A stretch of DNA of 64,000 nucleotides from DASRJW01 sp964567755 (GTDB lineage: Bacteria > Krumholzibacteriota > Krumholzibacteriia > G020349025), in the NCBI GenBank assembly GCA_964567755.1, contig CAZMNW010000020.1:124001-188000 (forward strand), read 5' to 3'. A model generated the notes under the pieces. That model was not told where the DNA came from, ran no database searches, and was given only the letters and a program-made list of their open reading frames with translations. Made by a program: the position numbers and the translations under genes. This document shows, piece after piece, positions 17,001-27,300 of the stretch (position 1 is the first letter of the stretch; each line of letters starts with the position of its first letter).

Positions 17001-18914
17001 GTGCTCACGCCCGCGGCTCTGGTCCGGATCGAAACCGCCGCGGTGCACTATCGCGCCGCAGGCAGCAATCTTGGTTTTGCCAGTGCGCCGCTTCTGCCTC
17101 TGGCTGGCGATTTCATCGGCGCGATTCCGAACGCAGGAATCACCGAAGGGGGGGTGGAGTACTTCTTCGAGGTAGAAAACAGCAGCGTGGTCGCAACGGA
17201 ACCACGTTCCGGTGGCTATTACACCCAAGCGGTTCGAGCTCCCGAGGCCATCGCGGCCGAACCCTTGCCGAATTCGGGGGCAGAGTTCCTCGTGGGGCGT
17301 GATGTGACCGTCCAAGTCGCGCTTCCCGAAGGGACGGAGTTCGTTCGCGGCGCCGTTCACTTTCGGCGTGGGGGCGAAGGAGACTACGCCATCGACAGCT
17401 TGCGGAGCGCGAGCCCTTTCCCGTTGGCCACGATCGGTCAAGGTTTCGTGACCGCGCGGGGGATCGAGTTCTGGGTCGATGTACAGACGCGAACGCGCAC
17501 ATTGACGCAGCCGCCAATCGATCCAATGGCCAACCCGCAAGTGGTGCAGACGCTGGTGCGGGATTTGGAAGAGCCCACGGTGCACCCAGGTCGTCGCTTC
17601 CGGCTGATTTCGGTGCCGCTCGATTTCGGCGCGGCGACGAACCGGACGCTCGAGGCCCTGTTGTCCGGTGAAAGCGAGTTCGGTCCCTACGATCCGTTCC
17701 GGTGGCGTTTATTCCGCTATCTGCCGGAGTCGAACACCAACGAGGAGCTGTCAGCCGGCAACGTCGCGTTCCAGCTCGGGCTCGCGCGCGCGTTCTGGCT
17801 GGTGAGCCGCGACGATCACAGGATCGACACATCTCCCGTGGATGCGCTGTCGACGCCGACGGGTGCGCCGTTCCCGATCGTGCTCGGGTCGGGTTGGAAC
17901 CAGATCGGCAATCCGTTCGCGTTCCCGGTTTCGTGGGAGTCGGTGCAGGTTCCAGCCGGTGTCGGGTCGCTGACGGCATTCGATCCGGGTCTTGGAACGA
18001 TTGGAGACTTCGTCGATGCGTCGGGGATCCTCCAACCATTCGAGGGCTACTTCGTCCACAACAGTTCGGCGGAGCAAGAGACGTTGTGGGTACCGCCTGT
18101 GGAGTCGCCGTCTATGGTGCCGGCGAAGTCGATGCCGCGCACGATGTCCCTGGATTCGTGGTCTGTGCGTTTGCAGGCCAGGACGCGAGTGGGGTTCGAC
18201 GGAGCCAACACCTTCGGTGTAAGTGCTGCAGCAACGGATGGTGCGGATGCATTGGATCGGGTGAAGCCGCCGCAAGTGCCGGGTCCGTGGGTGCGAGCGA
18301 ATTTCGTGCTACGGAACGCAAGCCAGGAGCTTTATCGGTCGGACGTGCGCAGCGCTGCACACGAGGGCAACTTGTGGGAGCTGGAGGTGCGCAGCGAAGC
18401 CGAATCGGAGGCGGTGACGCTAGAGCTGGTCGCTACGTCTCGATTGCCGGCTGATCTCGGCATTCGGCTGTTGGACGAGGAGCAGGGGACGACGGTGGAT
18501 CTTTTGCAGCCCGGTGGTGAGCTCGGCCGCTACACCATCGTGGGGCGCGGGCCCGTGCATGCATACCGGTTGAAGATTCTCGCGGGCACTGCGGAATACC
18601 TGGAGACGGCCGGCGGTGCGATCGTCGAGCTTCCGGCGCGTGTGGTTCTGGATCTCGGGCCGAATCCATTCAAGGAGGCAGCGCGGATCCGATTCGGCTT
18701 GCCGCGCGCCACGCAGGCGAGTCTCTCGATCTACGACGTGCGCGGCCAACGAGTGGCCGAGTTGCGTCGGGGAGAGAAGCTCGCTCCCGGTTACTACGTG
18801 TCGGTGTGGCATGGGACGGACACGGCGGGCCGGGAGCTCGCGAGCGGTGTGTACTTCTGCCGCATCGAGGCCAGCGCCACCACGCTCACCAAGCGCATCG
18901 TGCTCTTGAGATGA
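14079..18914 (+). CDS. Secreted giant FG-GAP/VCBS 14-repeat protein with ASH-like Ig domain and sorting-like C-terminus, paralogue 1
   Basis: About 1611 residues. A long n-region precedes a hydrophobic stretch (ACVYLFLHMGLLLP, cleavage AHAQ). Residues about 50-707 are 14 FG-GAP/VCBS repeats of about 47 residues, each carrying a calcium-loop motif such as GDVDGDGDLDLV followed by LYLN.GG.F. An inter-repeat domain follows, then an ASH/HYDIN-like Ig domain (about 847-960: TLEFSTVTVGDTV, ISNRGNELL), further beta-rich domains with a conserved GWNQIGNPFAFPVSWE segment, and the C-terminal tag (LGPNPFKEA, SIYDVRGQRV, WHGTD, GVYFCRI, IVLLR). GTG 14079 or 14082 follows AAAGGA at 14066; ATG 14127 is an alternative start. 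It probably folds as two seven-bladed propellers and acts at the surface. Function is not assignable beyond adhesion or matrix binding. Confidence 0.8.
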   Translation: MVNQPDSRQRARAFLRMCDRSGRVWACVYLFLHMGLLLPATAHAQPPLLSADPVWVSPSHATRGLALGDVDMDGDLDLVLGNFREATTLHLNQGGRFDPAPAWSSPVQPTTSVALGDVNGDGAIDLVCGNVNQSSRLYLNVGGRFGDTHNWLSEGHATEDVALLDVEGDGDLDLICANQDRSVLYLNENDQLGNVPHWNFLTSASATACGDLDGDGDLDVVFGTSPKASFHRNEGEIFSSAINFSQDQSTSGIALGDVNGDGDLDVVLGGSSTTTLYLGQGSSFKVFPDWILQAPNTTDIALGDVDGDGDPDLVCGHADQSTKFYLNESGTFTNTPSWTSQVHATQNIVLGDVDGDGWIDLVCGNEDEGTVLYTNTAGRFDATPVWSSSEFRTFDVVLEDVDGDHDLDVFLGNSGQSTMLYLNAGGTLSASPIDVSRAHFTQGIAVGDVDGDGDPDLVCGNGLFGNTLYLNVGGVFGPDPVWTSRPHGTLDVALGDVDGDGDSDLVCGNPFQPTVLYRNEGGRFGSEPAWMSQLHDTRSVALGDVDVDGDLDLVCGNINQRTTLYRNENGILGTVPFWFSQAHATADVALGDIDGDRRPDLVCANTNQESVVYRNEGAGFGDAPHWLSKTQATAAVTLGDVDADGRLDLLFANHAEPATIYLNGESGLAAAPAWSSPVQTASSIAAGDLDLDGDLDFLCGGNMQSSRLYTGTSSRPFRGNPQTPVHHLPNQDAALRYAHVEVQGANWAAVRLLAVDLESDPVWILAEYQFRGEPEWHPVDSADTSGLFGPFDTSPLGAAHVLSWKLDRIPVDPRPVVLRLKAISHPRRTGEIRHIGASLVDVGVVDVRRPVIAASVSTLEFSTVTVGDTVTAMVTISNRGNELLTLNQVVTASPELRVAQSTPFAIDPAGHVDLEVFLEPLAPRLDWGDLSIESNDPSTPLLTIDIATDVRDLSFTARLLTATPEVPVGQALTAVLTPAALVRIETAAVHYRAAGSNLGFASAPLLPLAGDFIGAIPNAGITEGGVEYFFEVENSSVVATEPRSGGYYTQAVRAPEAIAAEPLPNSGAEFLVGRDVTVQVALPEGTEFVRGAVHFRRGGEGDYAIDSLRSASPFPLATIGQGFVTARGIEFWVDVQTRTRTLTQPPIDPMANPQVVQTLVRDLEEPTVHPGRRFRLISVPLDFGAATNRTLEALLSGESEFGPYDPFRWRLFRYLPESNTNEELSAGNVAFQLGLARAFWLVSRDDHRIDTSPVDALSTPTGAPFPIVLGSGWNQIGNPFAFPVSWESVQVPAGVGSLTAFDPGLGTIGDFVDASGILQPFEGYFVHNSSAEQETLWVPPVESPSMVPAKSMPRTMSLDSWSVRLQARTRVGFDGANTFGVSAAATDGADALDRVKPPQVPGPWVRANFVLRNASQELYRSDVRSAAHEGNLWELEVRSEAESEAVTLELVATSRLPADLGIRLLDEEQGTTVDLLQPGGELGRYTIVGRGPVHAYRLKILAGTAEYLETAGGAIVELPARVVLDLGPNPFKEAARIRFGLPRATQASLSIYDVRGQRVAELRRGEKLAPGYYVSVWHGTDTAGRELASGVYFCRIEASATTLTKRIVLLR

Positions 18915-18960
18915 TTCTTTTTTCGGCGAGCCCAGTCCGAAGGCCCGGACGAGGACGAAA
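18911..18960 (+). promoter_or_regulatory. Leader shared by two FG-GAP genes, copy 1
   Basis: Between the stop at 18914 and ATG 18961 lies TTCTTTTTT, then CCAGTCCGAAGGCC and GAGG nine bases before ATG. A near-copy precedes ATG 24356. GAGG is the likely ribosome-binding site. The T-run plus conserved block may be an upstream regulatory element duplicated with the gene. Confidence 0.4.
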
Positions 18961-21900
18961 ATGAAACGTTGGCAGAGCCTGTTTCCACGCCACACTTTTC
19001 AAAGCCTCTTCGTAGCGTTCTTCGTCATGGTCACGCTGAGCCGACCGATCGGGGCGGAGGAACCCACTTTTGGTCAGACGCCCGCGTGGGCTGGCACTGT
19101 GGAGTTCACTCGCAGCGTTGCGTTCGGTGACATGGATGGCGATGGCGACCTCGACCTCGTCCGCGGCAACGCTGACCGGCCGATGACCCTGTACCTCAAC
19201 ATCGGCGGCACGTTCGCTGAATCTTGGACACCGATCGGAAACGCGGGCCACGTCGCAAGTGTCGCCTTGGGCGATATGGACGGCGATGGTGACCTCGACA
19301 TCGTCGTTGGTGGGGACGGGGGGACAAGACTTTTCCATAATGCAGGACTCCAATTCGCCCGTGTATGGGCGCAAGAAGGCGAACCGACACACACCGTGGC
19401 CCTGGGCGACGTGGATAGTGATGGTGCGCTGGACCTCGTTCGTGGCGGCACCAGCACCACCACTCTTCACCTCAACGCCGGCGGCGTCTTCACCGACACG
19501 CCCGCCTGGACCGGACCGGCCGGGATTACTTACAGCGTTGCCCTTGGCGACGTGAACAATGACGGCGACCTCGATCTCGTCGCAGGCGGAAACCCCTCCA
19601 TGCTCTACCTCAATCTCGGCGGCACCTTCGTCAACCAGACCTTGTGGGGATCTTATGCAGAGAGTGTTGCTCTTGGTGACGTGGACGGCGATGACGATCT
19701 CGACCTGGTTTACGGCTCCGACCCGCAATCAGCGCGACTGCATCTCAACGTTGGGGGGACCTTCAACAGGGATCCAGCGTGGACGGGGCCGGCCGGCACC
19801 TCGGCGGGCAGCGTGGCACTTGCTGATGTGGACGGCGATGGCGACCTCGACCTGGTCCGTGGGGGTGGAATGGGCTCGCAAGAGCAAAGAACAGCGCTCC
19901 ATCTCAACTCCGGCGGGACATTCGTCTCCGCGCACGCTTGGAGCGTGGCGCAGGGCTCATTGGACATCGCCCTGGGAGACGTGGATGGTGATGGGGATCT
20001 CGACCTTGCACAGACGAACGGAGGGACGGCTGCCCTTTACCTCAACGACAGCCCCAGCATTGCCTCCACACCTGCATGGAGGGGGCCGGTCGATGAAACC
20101 CAAAGCGTGGCTCTGGGCGACGTGAACAGCGACGGCGCCCTCGATCTTGTATGTGGAAACCGGCTTCCTGGAGGTCCAGGCCCGATGCCAGCCACGCTCT
20201 ACCTCAACACCGGTGGCACGTTTGCGGCCGTACCGGCGTGGAGTGGACCTCCCGAGGAAACCCTGAGCGTGGTCCTGGGGGATGTGGACGGCGATGGCGA
20301 CCTCGATCTCGTTCGAGGCAACAACAATGCAGGCACCACGCTGTACCTGAACATCGGAAGTACTTTCGCCCCCACACCGGCCTGGACGGGGCCCAGCGCG
20401 CAAACCTGGAGCGTGAGGTTGGGAGACGTGAACGGTGACGGCGATCTCGACCTCGTCCGCGGGAACTATGATGGGGGAGTGACTTTGAATCTCAATACCG
20501 GCGGCACTTTCGCCGATACGATGAATTGGAAGAGTCCGCTCTTTGAGAGCACTCAAGGTATCGCGCTGGGCGACATCGACAGCGATCAGGACCTGGATCT
20601 CGTTGCTGGAAATTACAACCACCCATCCAGTCTGTATCTCAACTTCGGTGGGAAGTTCCGTCTGGACACCCGTTGGAGCGGACGCCACGAGTGGACCAAG
20701 AGTGTAGGGTTGGGGGACGTGGACGGCGACGGCGACCTCGACCTCGTCCGCGGAAACTACAACGTGGGCTCCACGCTTTATCTCAACGCCGCCGGCACGT
20801 TTGCGAGCACACCGGCTTGGACCGGGCCCGAGGAGGGTACCAGAAGTGTGGACCTGGGATGTAGACGGGGACGGTGACCTCGACCTCGTACAAAGCGTCA
20901 CCGTGGGAGTATCGCTGTTCCTGAACACTGGGGGAACGTTTGCCGCTGAGCCCACCTGGCAAGGATTGGAGGGCAACGGCATCAGCGTTGCGCTCGGCGA
21001 TGTGAACGGTGATGGAGCGCTCGACGTCGTCCGAGGAGGTCGAGATGCAATTCTTTTCTTGAACAGGAGTCCGTGGATCAAGGACGGCGCCGCGGTCACG
21101 CACCTGCCCAACAATGACGCCCATCTGCGCTGGGTCCGCGCTACCCGAGTCGACTCCACCCGCTACCAAATCTCCTTTTTCGCGGTGGATGCCGAATCCG
21201 ATCCGCTCTGGCTCGTCGGCGAGTACCAACGCGAGGGAACCCCGATCTGGTACGCCATGGACATCGAGGGCTCCTCACCCCGCGCTGGCCCCTTCGAATC
21301 GTCCCCTGCTGGAATCAGGCAGGAAGTGTCATGGGACGTGACCCAGCTTCCGTTCCATCGCGGCAACATCGTGATCCGGTTGCGAGTGGTTTCCTTGCCG
21401 CGGCGTGTCGGCGTCGTCCAGTTTGTTCCCTCCTATGTCGCAAACGTGGGACTGATCACGCCCGTCAGGCCGGCGATCGCGGTCGCACCGGAGACGCTCG
21501 TTTACCCCACTTTGACCGTCGGGGATTCGGCATTGGCGACGCTCCAAATCTCGAATCCTGGGAACCGCGATCTAGTCATCGATCAGATCGAGTCCCCACA
21601 CGCGGAAGTTCACGTCGACGCCGAGCTGCCTCTCGTCGTGGCACCAGGCCAGACACTGTCCGTCGACGTCCTCCTCGCGCCCACATCGCTGATCGTGGGC
21701 CTCGATCCCGTTCGAATACATACCAACGACCCAACGCGCCCGATGCTAGACATCCCTGTCGTCACGGATGTCCGGCCGCTTCAAGTCACGACCGATCTGG
21801 TCACGGCACTACCGGAGCTTCCACTTGGCGAGGCAACGAGTGTGATCGTGACTCCGGCGCCACAAGTACACGTGGAGAAGGGATTTCTGCACTACCGCGG

Positions 21901-23773
21901 TCGCGCGCCGGGCGTCGCATTCTCCGACAGCGTCGCCCTCGTGCCACGCGGAACTGGTTTCATCGCGCTCGTACCCGGCGAGGACGTGAGCGAAGCCGGG
22001 CTCGAGTACTACGTCCGCGTGGAGAACAGCAGCGTCTTCGCTTTCGATCCGCCGGGAGCCCCGAATTCGACATTCTTCTACCCGGTAGCAGCGCCGGCCG
22101 GGATCTCGAGCGCGGCCCAGGCCGATCCGTCGGGCAACTTCCCGATGGGTCGACCCACACCCATCGAGGTGTCCATGCCACAGGGTTCGATCTTCCAATC
22201 CGGAATCGTCTACTACCGGCCCGGCGGCGCGGCGACCTACGACAGCCTCGATCTTGCGCTCGCAGAGGTGACGCCTGGCGTTTTCTCGCCGGCGGGCACC
22301 ATTCCGGGTGCGGCGGTTGGACCACGTGGCCTGGAGTATCGGGTGCGGGTGCTGACGTTGACGCGCCCATTGACGGATCCTCCTTGTTCAGACTGCAGCA
22401 ACGCACGAGTCGTGCGGACGAGCGTGAGCAACCTAGAAGAAGGCCGATCGTACCCCGGCCGGCGCTTCCGCTTGGTCTCGGTGCCTGTCGATCTGGGCTC
22501 GAGCCGGACGTTGGACGCGCTGCTCACCGACGAAGGTGAGTTCGGTGCGTACGATCCGGTGCGTTGGCGGCTATTCCGCTACGTGGGTGAGACGCACACG
22601 AACGCGGAGTTCGCTTCGGGGTCGGAAGTGTTCCACGTCGAGCCGGGGCGGGCATTCTGGCTCATCAATCGGGATGGTCATCGGATCGATACATCGCCTG
22701 TGGATGCGCTGTCGACACCAACAGGTGCGCCGTTCCAAATCGTGCTCACGCCGGGCTGGAACCAGTTCGGCAATCCGTTCGCGTTCTCGGTTTCGTGGGA
22801 GTCGGTGCAGGTTTCAGCCGGTGTCGGCTCGCTCACGGCATTCGATCCGGCTCAAGGGACGATCGGAGACTTTGCCGAGGCGTCGGGGATTCTCCAACCC
22901 TTCGAGGGCTACTTCGTCCACAACAGTTCGGCGGAGCAAGAGACGTTGTGGGTGCCGCCTGTGGAATCGCCGTCCGCGGTGCCGGCGAAGTCGATGTCCC
23001 GCACGATGTCCCTGAATTCGTGGTTTGTGCGTTTGCAAGCCAGGACGCGTGAGGGATTCGACGGGGCAAACGCCTTTGGCGTGGATCCCGCTGCCGCTGA
23101 CGGACGAGATCCTCTCGATCGGGATGAGCCGCCCTCGCCGCCGGGTCCGTGGGTGCGGATCGCTTTTGTGCATGGAGACGAGGAGAACGGGTATCGCCGA
23201 GACATGCGCACGGCAGGGAAGGATGGCAACATCTGGGAGCTGGAGGTGCGAAGCGAGAAGGAGTCGGAGCCGGTGACGTTGGCGCTGCTGTCGGACTCGG
23301 AGTTGCCTGCAGAGCTCGCAGTCCGTCTCGTGGATCTGGAGCAGGGCGCGTCGCTGGATCTGCTCCGTCCCGGCGGAGAGCCGAGTCGGTACGAGATCGT
23401 GTCCTATGGACCCGACCACCCTTACCGTTTGGCGCTGCTCGCCGGCACAGAGGACTACCTGGAGAGGGAGGACGGATCGCTCGTCGAGCTGCCGACACGA
23501 CTCGTGCTGGAGCACGGGTTGAATCCATTCCACGAGGCGACGACGATTCGCTTCGGATTGCCGCGCGCGAGTGCGGTGACGCTGGCCATCTACAACGTGC
23601 GCGGTGAGCGGGTGGCGGTGTTGCGGGAGGGCGACTTGGCGCCGGCTGGATATCACGTGTCGCTGTGGAGGGGAATGGATGGAACGGGAAGGCCCGTGGC
23701 GAGCGGCGTGTACTTCTGCCGATTGGAAGTCGGGGTGACGCAATTGACTCGTCGAATGGTTCTTCTGAGGTAG
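18961..23773 (+). pseudogene. Giant FG-GAP/VCBS protein, paralogue 2, broken by a frameshift in repeat 13
   Basis: The first frame (18961-20877) encodes a signal peptide (MKRWQSLFPRH, core LFVAFFVMVTL, cleavage IGAEE) and 12 FG-GAP repeats, then ends at RSVDLGCRRGR. The second frame resumes with DVDGDGDLDLV at 20858 and runs to 23773. The junction reads CTGGGATGTAGAC where other repeats read CTGGG(N)GATGTGGAC, so two bases are missing near 20857-20860. Rejoined, the protein has 14 repeats, an ASH-like domain (LVYPTLTVGDSAL, ISNPGNRDL), the GWNQFGNPFAF region and the tag (GLNPFHEA, AIYNVRGERV, GVYFCRLE, MVLLR). The 3' part shares long nearly identical DNA with paralogue 1. It could be a recent mutation or a consensus error, because the rest is well preserved. 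Confidence 0.72.
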
Positions 23774-23778
23774 ACGCC

Positions 23779-24300
23779 ATGGGTGCGCATCGAATCGCAA
23801 ATGCACGCGATCGGGATGAGCAGCGGAGGCTCTATCGGGGAATCCATGCCAAAGCGCGGCTGAACCCCGTTCGCTCGAGCGGCGGTGCGATCTTGGTCTT
23901 TGCGTTGCTGACCGTGCCGGCAAGCTTACTTGTCTTGCCGCGGCAAGTGTGGAGCCAAGTGGACTTTTTCCAACCGCCTTCCTTGATCTCGAGTCAGGAC
24001 CGCAATACGCAGGGCGTCGCTCTGGGGGACGTCGATCGCGACGGCGACCTCGACCTCGTGCTCGGGAACTACAGGCAAAGCGCGACGCTCCATCTCAACT
24101 CCGCAGGGACTCTCGGTTCGATGCCGGCTTGGTCCTCCGACCTTCCGCATCGGACGACGAGCGTCGTTCTAGGAGACACTGACGGCGACGGCGATCTCGA
24201 CCTCGTTTGTGAGAACTTCGCGCAGAGAACGACGCTGTATTTGAACGAAAACGGCAGCTTCGGCGTCGAACCGGCTTGGTTTGCAGGCCGGTGCGCTTGA
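23779..24300 (+). pseudogene. Truncated FG-GAP/VCBS paralogue 3 (signal peptide plus two repeats)
   Basis: The frame starts at ATG 23779 five bases after the previous stop, with GAGG at 23767-23770. It encodes a long n-region, a hydrophobic core (AILVFALLTVPASLLVL) and two calcium-loop repeats (GDVDRDGDLDLV and GDTDGDGDLDLV), then ends abruptly at EPAWFAGRCA. It is 173 residues long versus about 1600 for the full paralogues, and lacks the other 12 repeats, the Ig domain and the C-terminal tag. The next full gene starts 55 bases later. It looks like the 5' stub left by recombination between tandem copies; a short exported product is possible. Confidence 0.6.
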
Positions 24301-24301
24301 A

Positions 24302-24355
24302 ATGAATCGGTTTTTTTGTGGTGAAGCCAGTTCGAAGGCCAGGTGCGAGGCTGAA
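24302..24355 (+). promoter_or_regulatory. Leader shared by two FG-GAP genes, copy 2
   Basis: GAATC, TTTTTTT, then CCAGTTCGAAGGCC and CGAGG nine or so bases before ATG 24356, closely matching 18911-18960. This fixes the start of the following gene at 24356 rather than at the upstream in-frame codon 24281. Confidence 0.4.
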
Positions 24356-27300
24356 ATGAAGACGAGTTGTCGAATACCCCAGCACAGGTTCGCCCTCAGG
24401 GCTCCGCTCCTTGCATTGGCGATCGTCGGTTTCCACTCGTCCGCTTGGAGTCAAACGCCCCTGTCATCTGCGCCTGTGTGGTCGTCGCAGGTGCATTGGA
24501 CGCGGGGTATCGCCGTCGGGGACGTGGACGGCGACGGCGCTCTCGATCTGCTACTCGGCAACCAAAGCGAGAGCAGCACACTGTACCGCAACGTGGCGGG
24601 CATTCTCGGCGCCGACCCCGTCTGGTCCTCTCAGGTCGACAAGACGAGCAACGTGGCATTCGGTGACGTGGACGGCGATGGCGACCTCGACCTGGTGTGC
24701 GCGGAGTCGGAGGATTTCACCGGAAACAAGACGACACTGTACCTCAACGAAAATGGAGTGCTGGCCGACACACCGGTTTGGTCGTCACGGCTCGACCAGA
24801 CGCACGACGTCGCGCTCGGGGATGTGGATGGAGATGGCGATCTCGACCTCGTCTGCGGCAACGACAGCCTGAGCACCTTGTACCGCAACGACGGCGGCAG
24901 GTTCGGGGACGATCCCGTCTGGTTTTCACAGCCCCACGAAACGTACGGCGTCGTCCTCGGAGACGTGAACGGCGACGGAGATCTCGACCTCGTCTGCGGA
25001 AACGCGGTTCAGGGCACGACGCTCTATCTCAACGCAGAAGGTGTCTTCGGCGCGGCTCCCGTTTGGGTGTCGCAGGTGCACGGGACGTACAGCGTCGACC
25101 TTGGGGATGTGGACGGCGATGGCGATCTCGATCTGGTGGTCGGGAATGGCTTCAACCTCGTCGTACAGGGACGGACCAAAACCTTGCTCTATCGCAACGA
25201 CAACGGGAGGTTCGGCGATGTGCCGGTGTGGAGTTCTGCCTCCGAAGCGTTCACCACCGCTGTCGTTCTTGGCGACGTGGACGGCGATGGCGACCTCGAT
25301 CTGGTCCTCGGCAACCGCGAGGCGAGGACGGAGCTCTATCTCAACGATGGCGGCGATTTTGGCAGTGCTCCCGCTTGGTACTCACAGGATCACGAGACGC
25401 AAGATGTGGTCCTGGCGGACGTGAACGGTGACGGTGGGCTCGATCTCGTGTGCGGCAACCGGCTCCAGAGCGCGACGCTGTATCTCAACACCGGTACGAG
25501 TTTCGGTGCCACGCCCGACTGGTCGTCTCCAGTGCCCTCGACGCTGGTGACGTTGGCTGCGGCCCTCTGTGACATCGAGGGGGACTCGGACCTCGACCTG
25601 GTGCTCGGTCTGAGCCGAGGCCTCATGCTCCATCACAACACGAACGGCAACTTCGGAGAAGCGACTGGGAGCTTCGGGTCGGGCGCGACGCGGGCCATCG
25701 CTCTCGGAGACGTGGACCAGGACGGCGACACCGACATGGTGGTTGGCATCAAGACGGGGACCACTCTGGCGGTGCTCCTGTACGCCAACCATTCTGGTTC
25801 GTTCACCTACGTGTGGTCGTCGCTGGTCGATACGTCGCAGTTCTACGACCCGGACGTCGCGCTCGGGGACGTGAACGCCGACGGGAGGCTCGACTTGGTG
25901 GTCGGGACTCCGAACCAGGGCGCCCTGCTCCACCTGAACGAGGGTGGTCGTTTCAGTGACGAGCCGATCTGGTCCTCGCCAGCGCCGTACAAGTTCGCTC
26001 GCCACGTTGCATTGGGCGATGTGGATGGCGATGGATGGCTCGATCTGGTTTGTGTGCTCGGCTCAGGTCTCGGTGTCGCGGTCTTTCGCAATGATGGCAT
26101 TGCGTTCGAAAACACGCCCATGTGGTCTTGGAGTGTAAGCACCGCGGTCGGGCACGTGGTGCTGGGCGACGTGAACGGTGACGGCTGGATCGATCTAGTT
26201 TGTGGCACCATTCTCGATAGTGTGACGCTTTTCATCAACTCCGGCGGCACGTTCGCGGACAGCCCGGTTTGGGCATCCCCGACCGCCCATGAGTGGCCTC
26301 GTGTCGCCTTGGTGGACGTGAATGGGGATGGCTGGCTCGATCTCGTCGTGAGCACCAGGGAAAACAAGAACACTCTGCTGTATCTCAACGAAGGTGGCGG
26401 GTTCGGTGATGCTCCGGCTTGGCGCTCGCAATCGGCCGACACCCCTGGCATCGCTGTGGGCGACGTAGATCGAGATGGAGATCCAGACCTCGTTTGCGCC
26501 AACTACGATCAGCACACGACACTCTATCGCGGCAGGTCCAGCTACCGGTTTCTGGGCGACACCCGCGCGCCGGCGAACCAGCTGCCGAACAACGACGCCT
26601 TCGTATCGGGGACATTCATCACCGAGACGGGCGAGAATCGTTACGGGATCGGCTTCGTCGCCGCCGACATCGAAGCGGATCCGGTGTGGATCGTGGCGGA
26701 TTATCAATTCCGTGGCGACCCGAGGTGGGCTCCGGTCCAGGTTCTGGGAGCGACTGGCAGGCTGGGACCGTTCGCGACCACGCCAACCGGGAACACGCAT
26801 CGTTTGACCTGGGACACCTCTCGTCTTCCCGTCGACTCCCGGCCCGTCGTGCTGCGGCTGCGTGCGCTCTCGAACCCAGGCAAAGTCGGCGTCGTGCAGC
26901 GCGTCCCCAGCTACCGCTACGAGCTCGGGCCGATCGACGTTCGGCGGCCGATGATTTCGCTATCGCGGCCCGCTCTCGATTTCCCGAGCGTCACCGTGGG
27001 GGACACTGTCGAAGCCTCGACTCGGATCGAGAATCGTGGCAACGAAATGTTGACGATCGAACGTCTCGCGGTTCCCGCGTTCACTCGGGTTGTGGGGGAG
27101 TTGCAGACAGACATTGCGCCCGGAGACGGCGTGGATCTGCTGCTTTTCTTCGAGCCGCTCTCCGCGCTCGCCGCCGCCGAAACTCTCTGGATCGACAGCA
27201 ACGATCCAGCGACGCCTCGGCTCGCCGTGCGGTTGCAGAGGGACGTGCGCGAGATCGAATTCACCGCACGTCTGCTCGCGCCCGTGCCCGAGGTTCCCGT

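Noticed and set aside
14230..26530. Periodic DNA repeats resembling a CRISPR array or satellite
   Set aside because: The about 140-bp periodicity comes from FG-GAP protein repeats in an open frame; units vary and there are no constant repeats with unique spacers.
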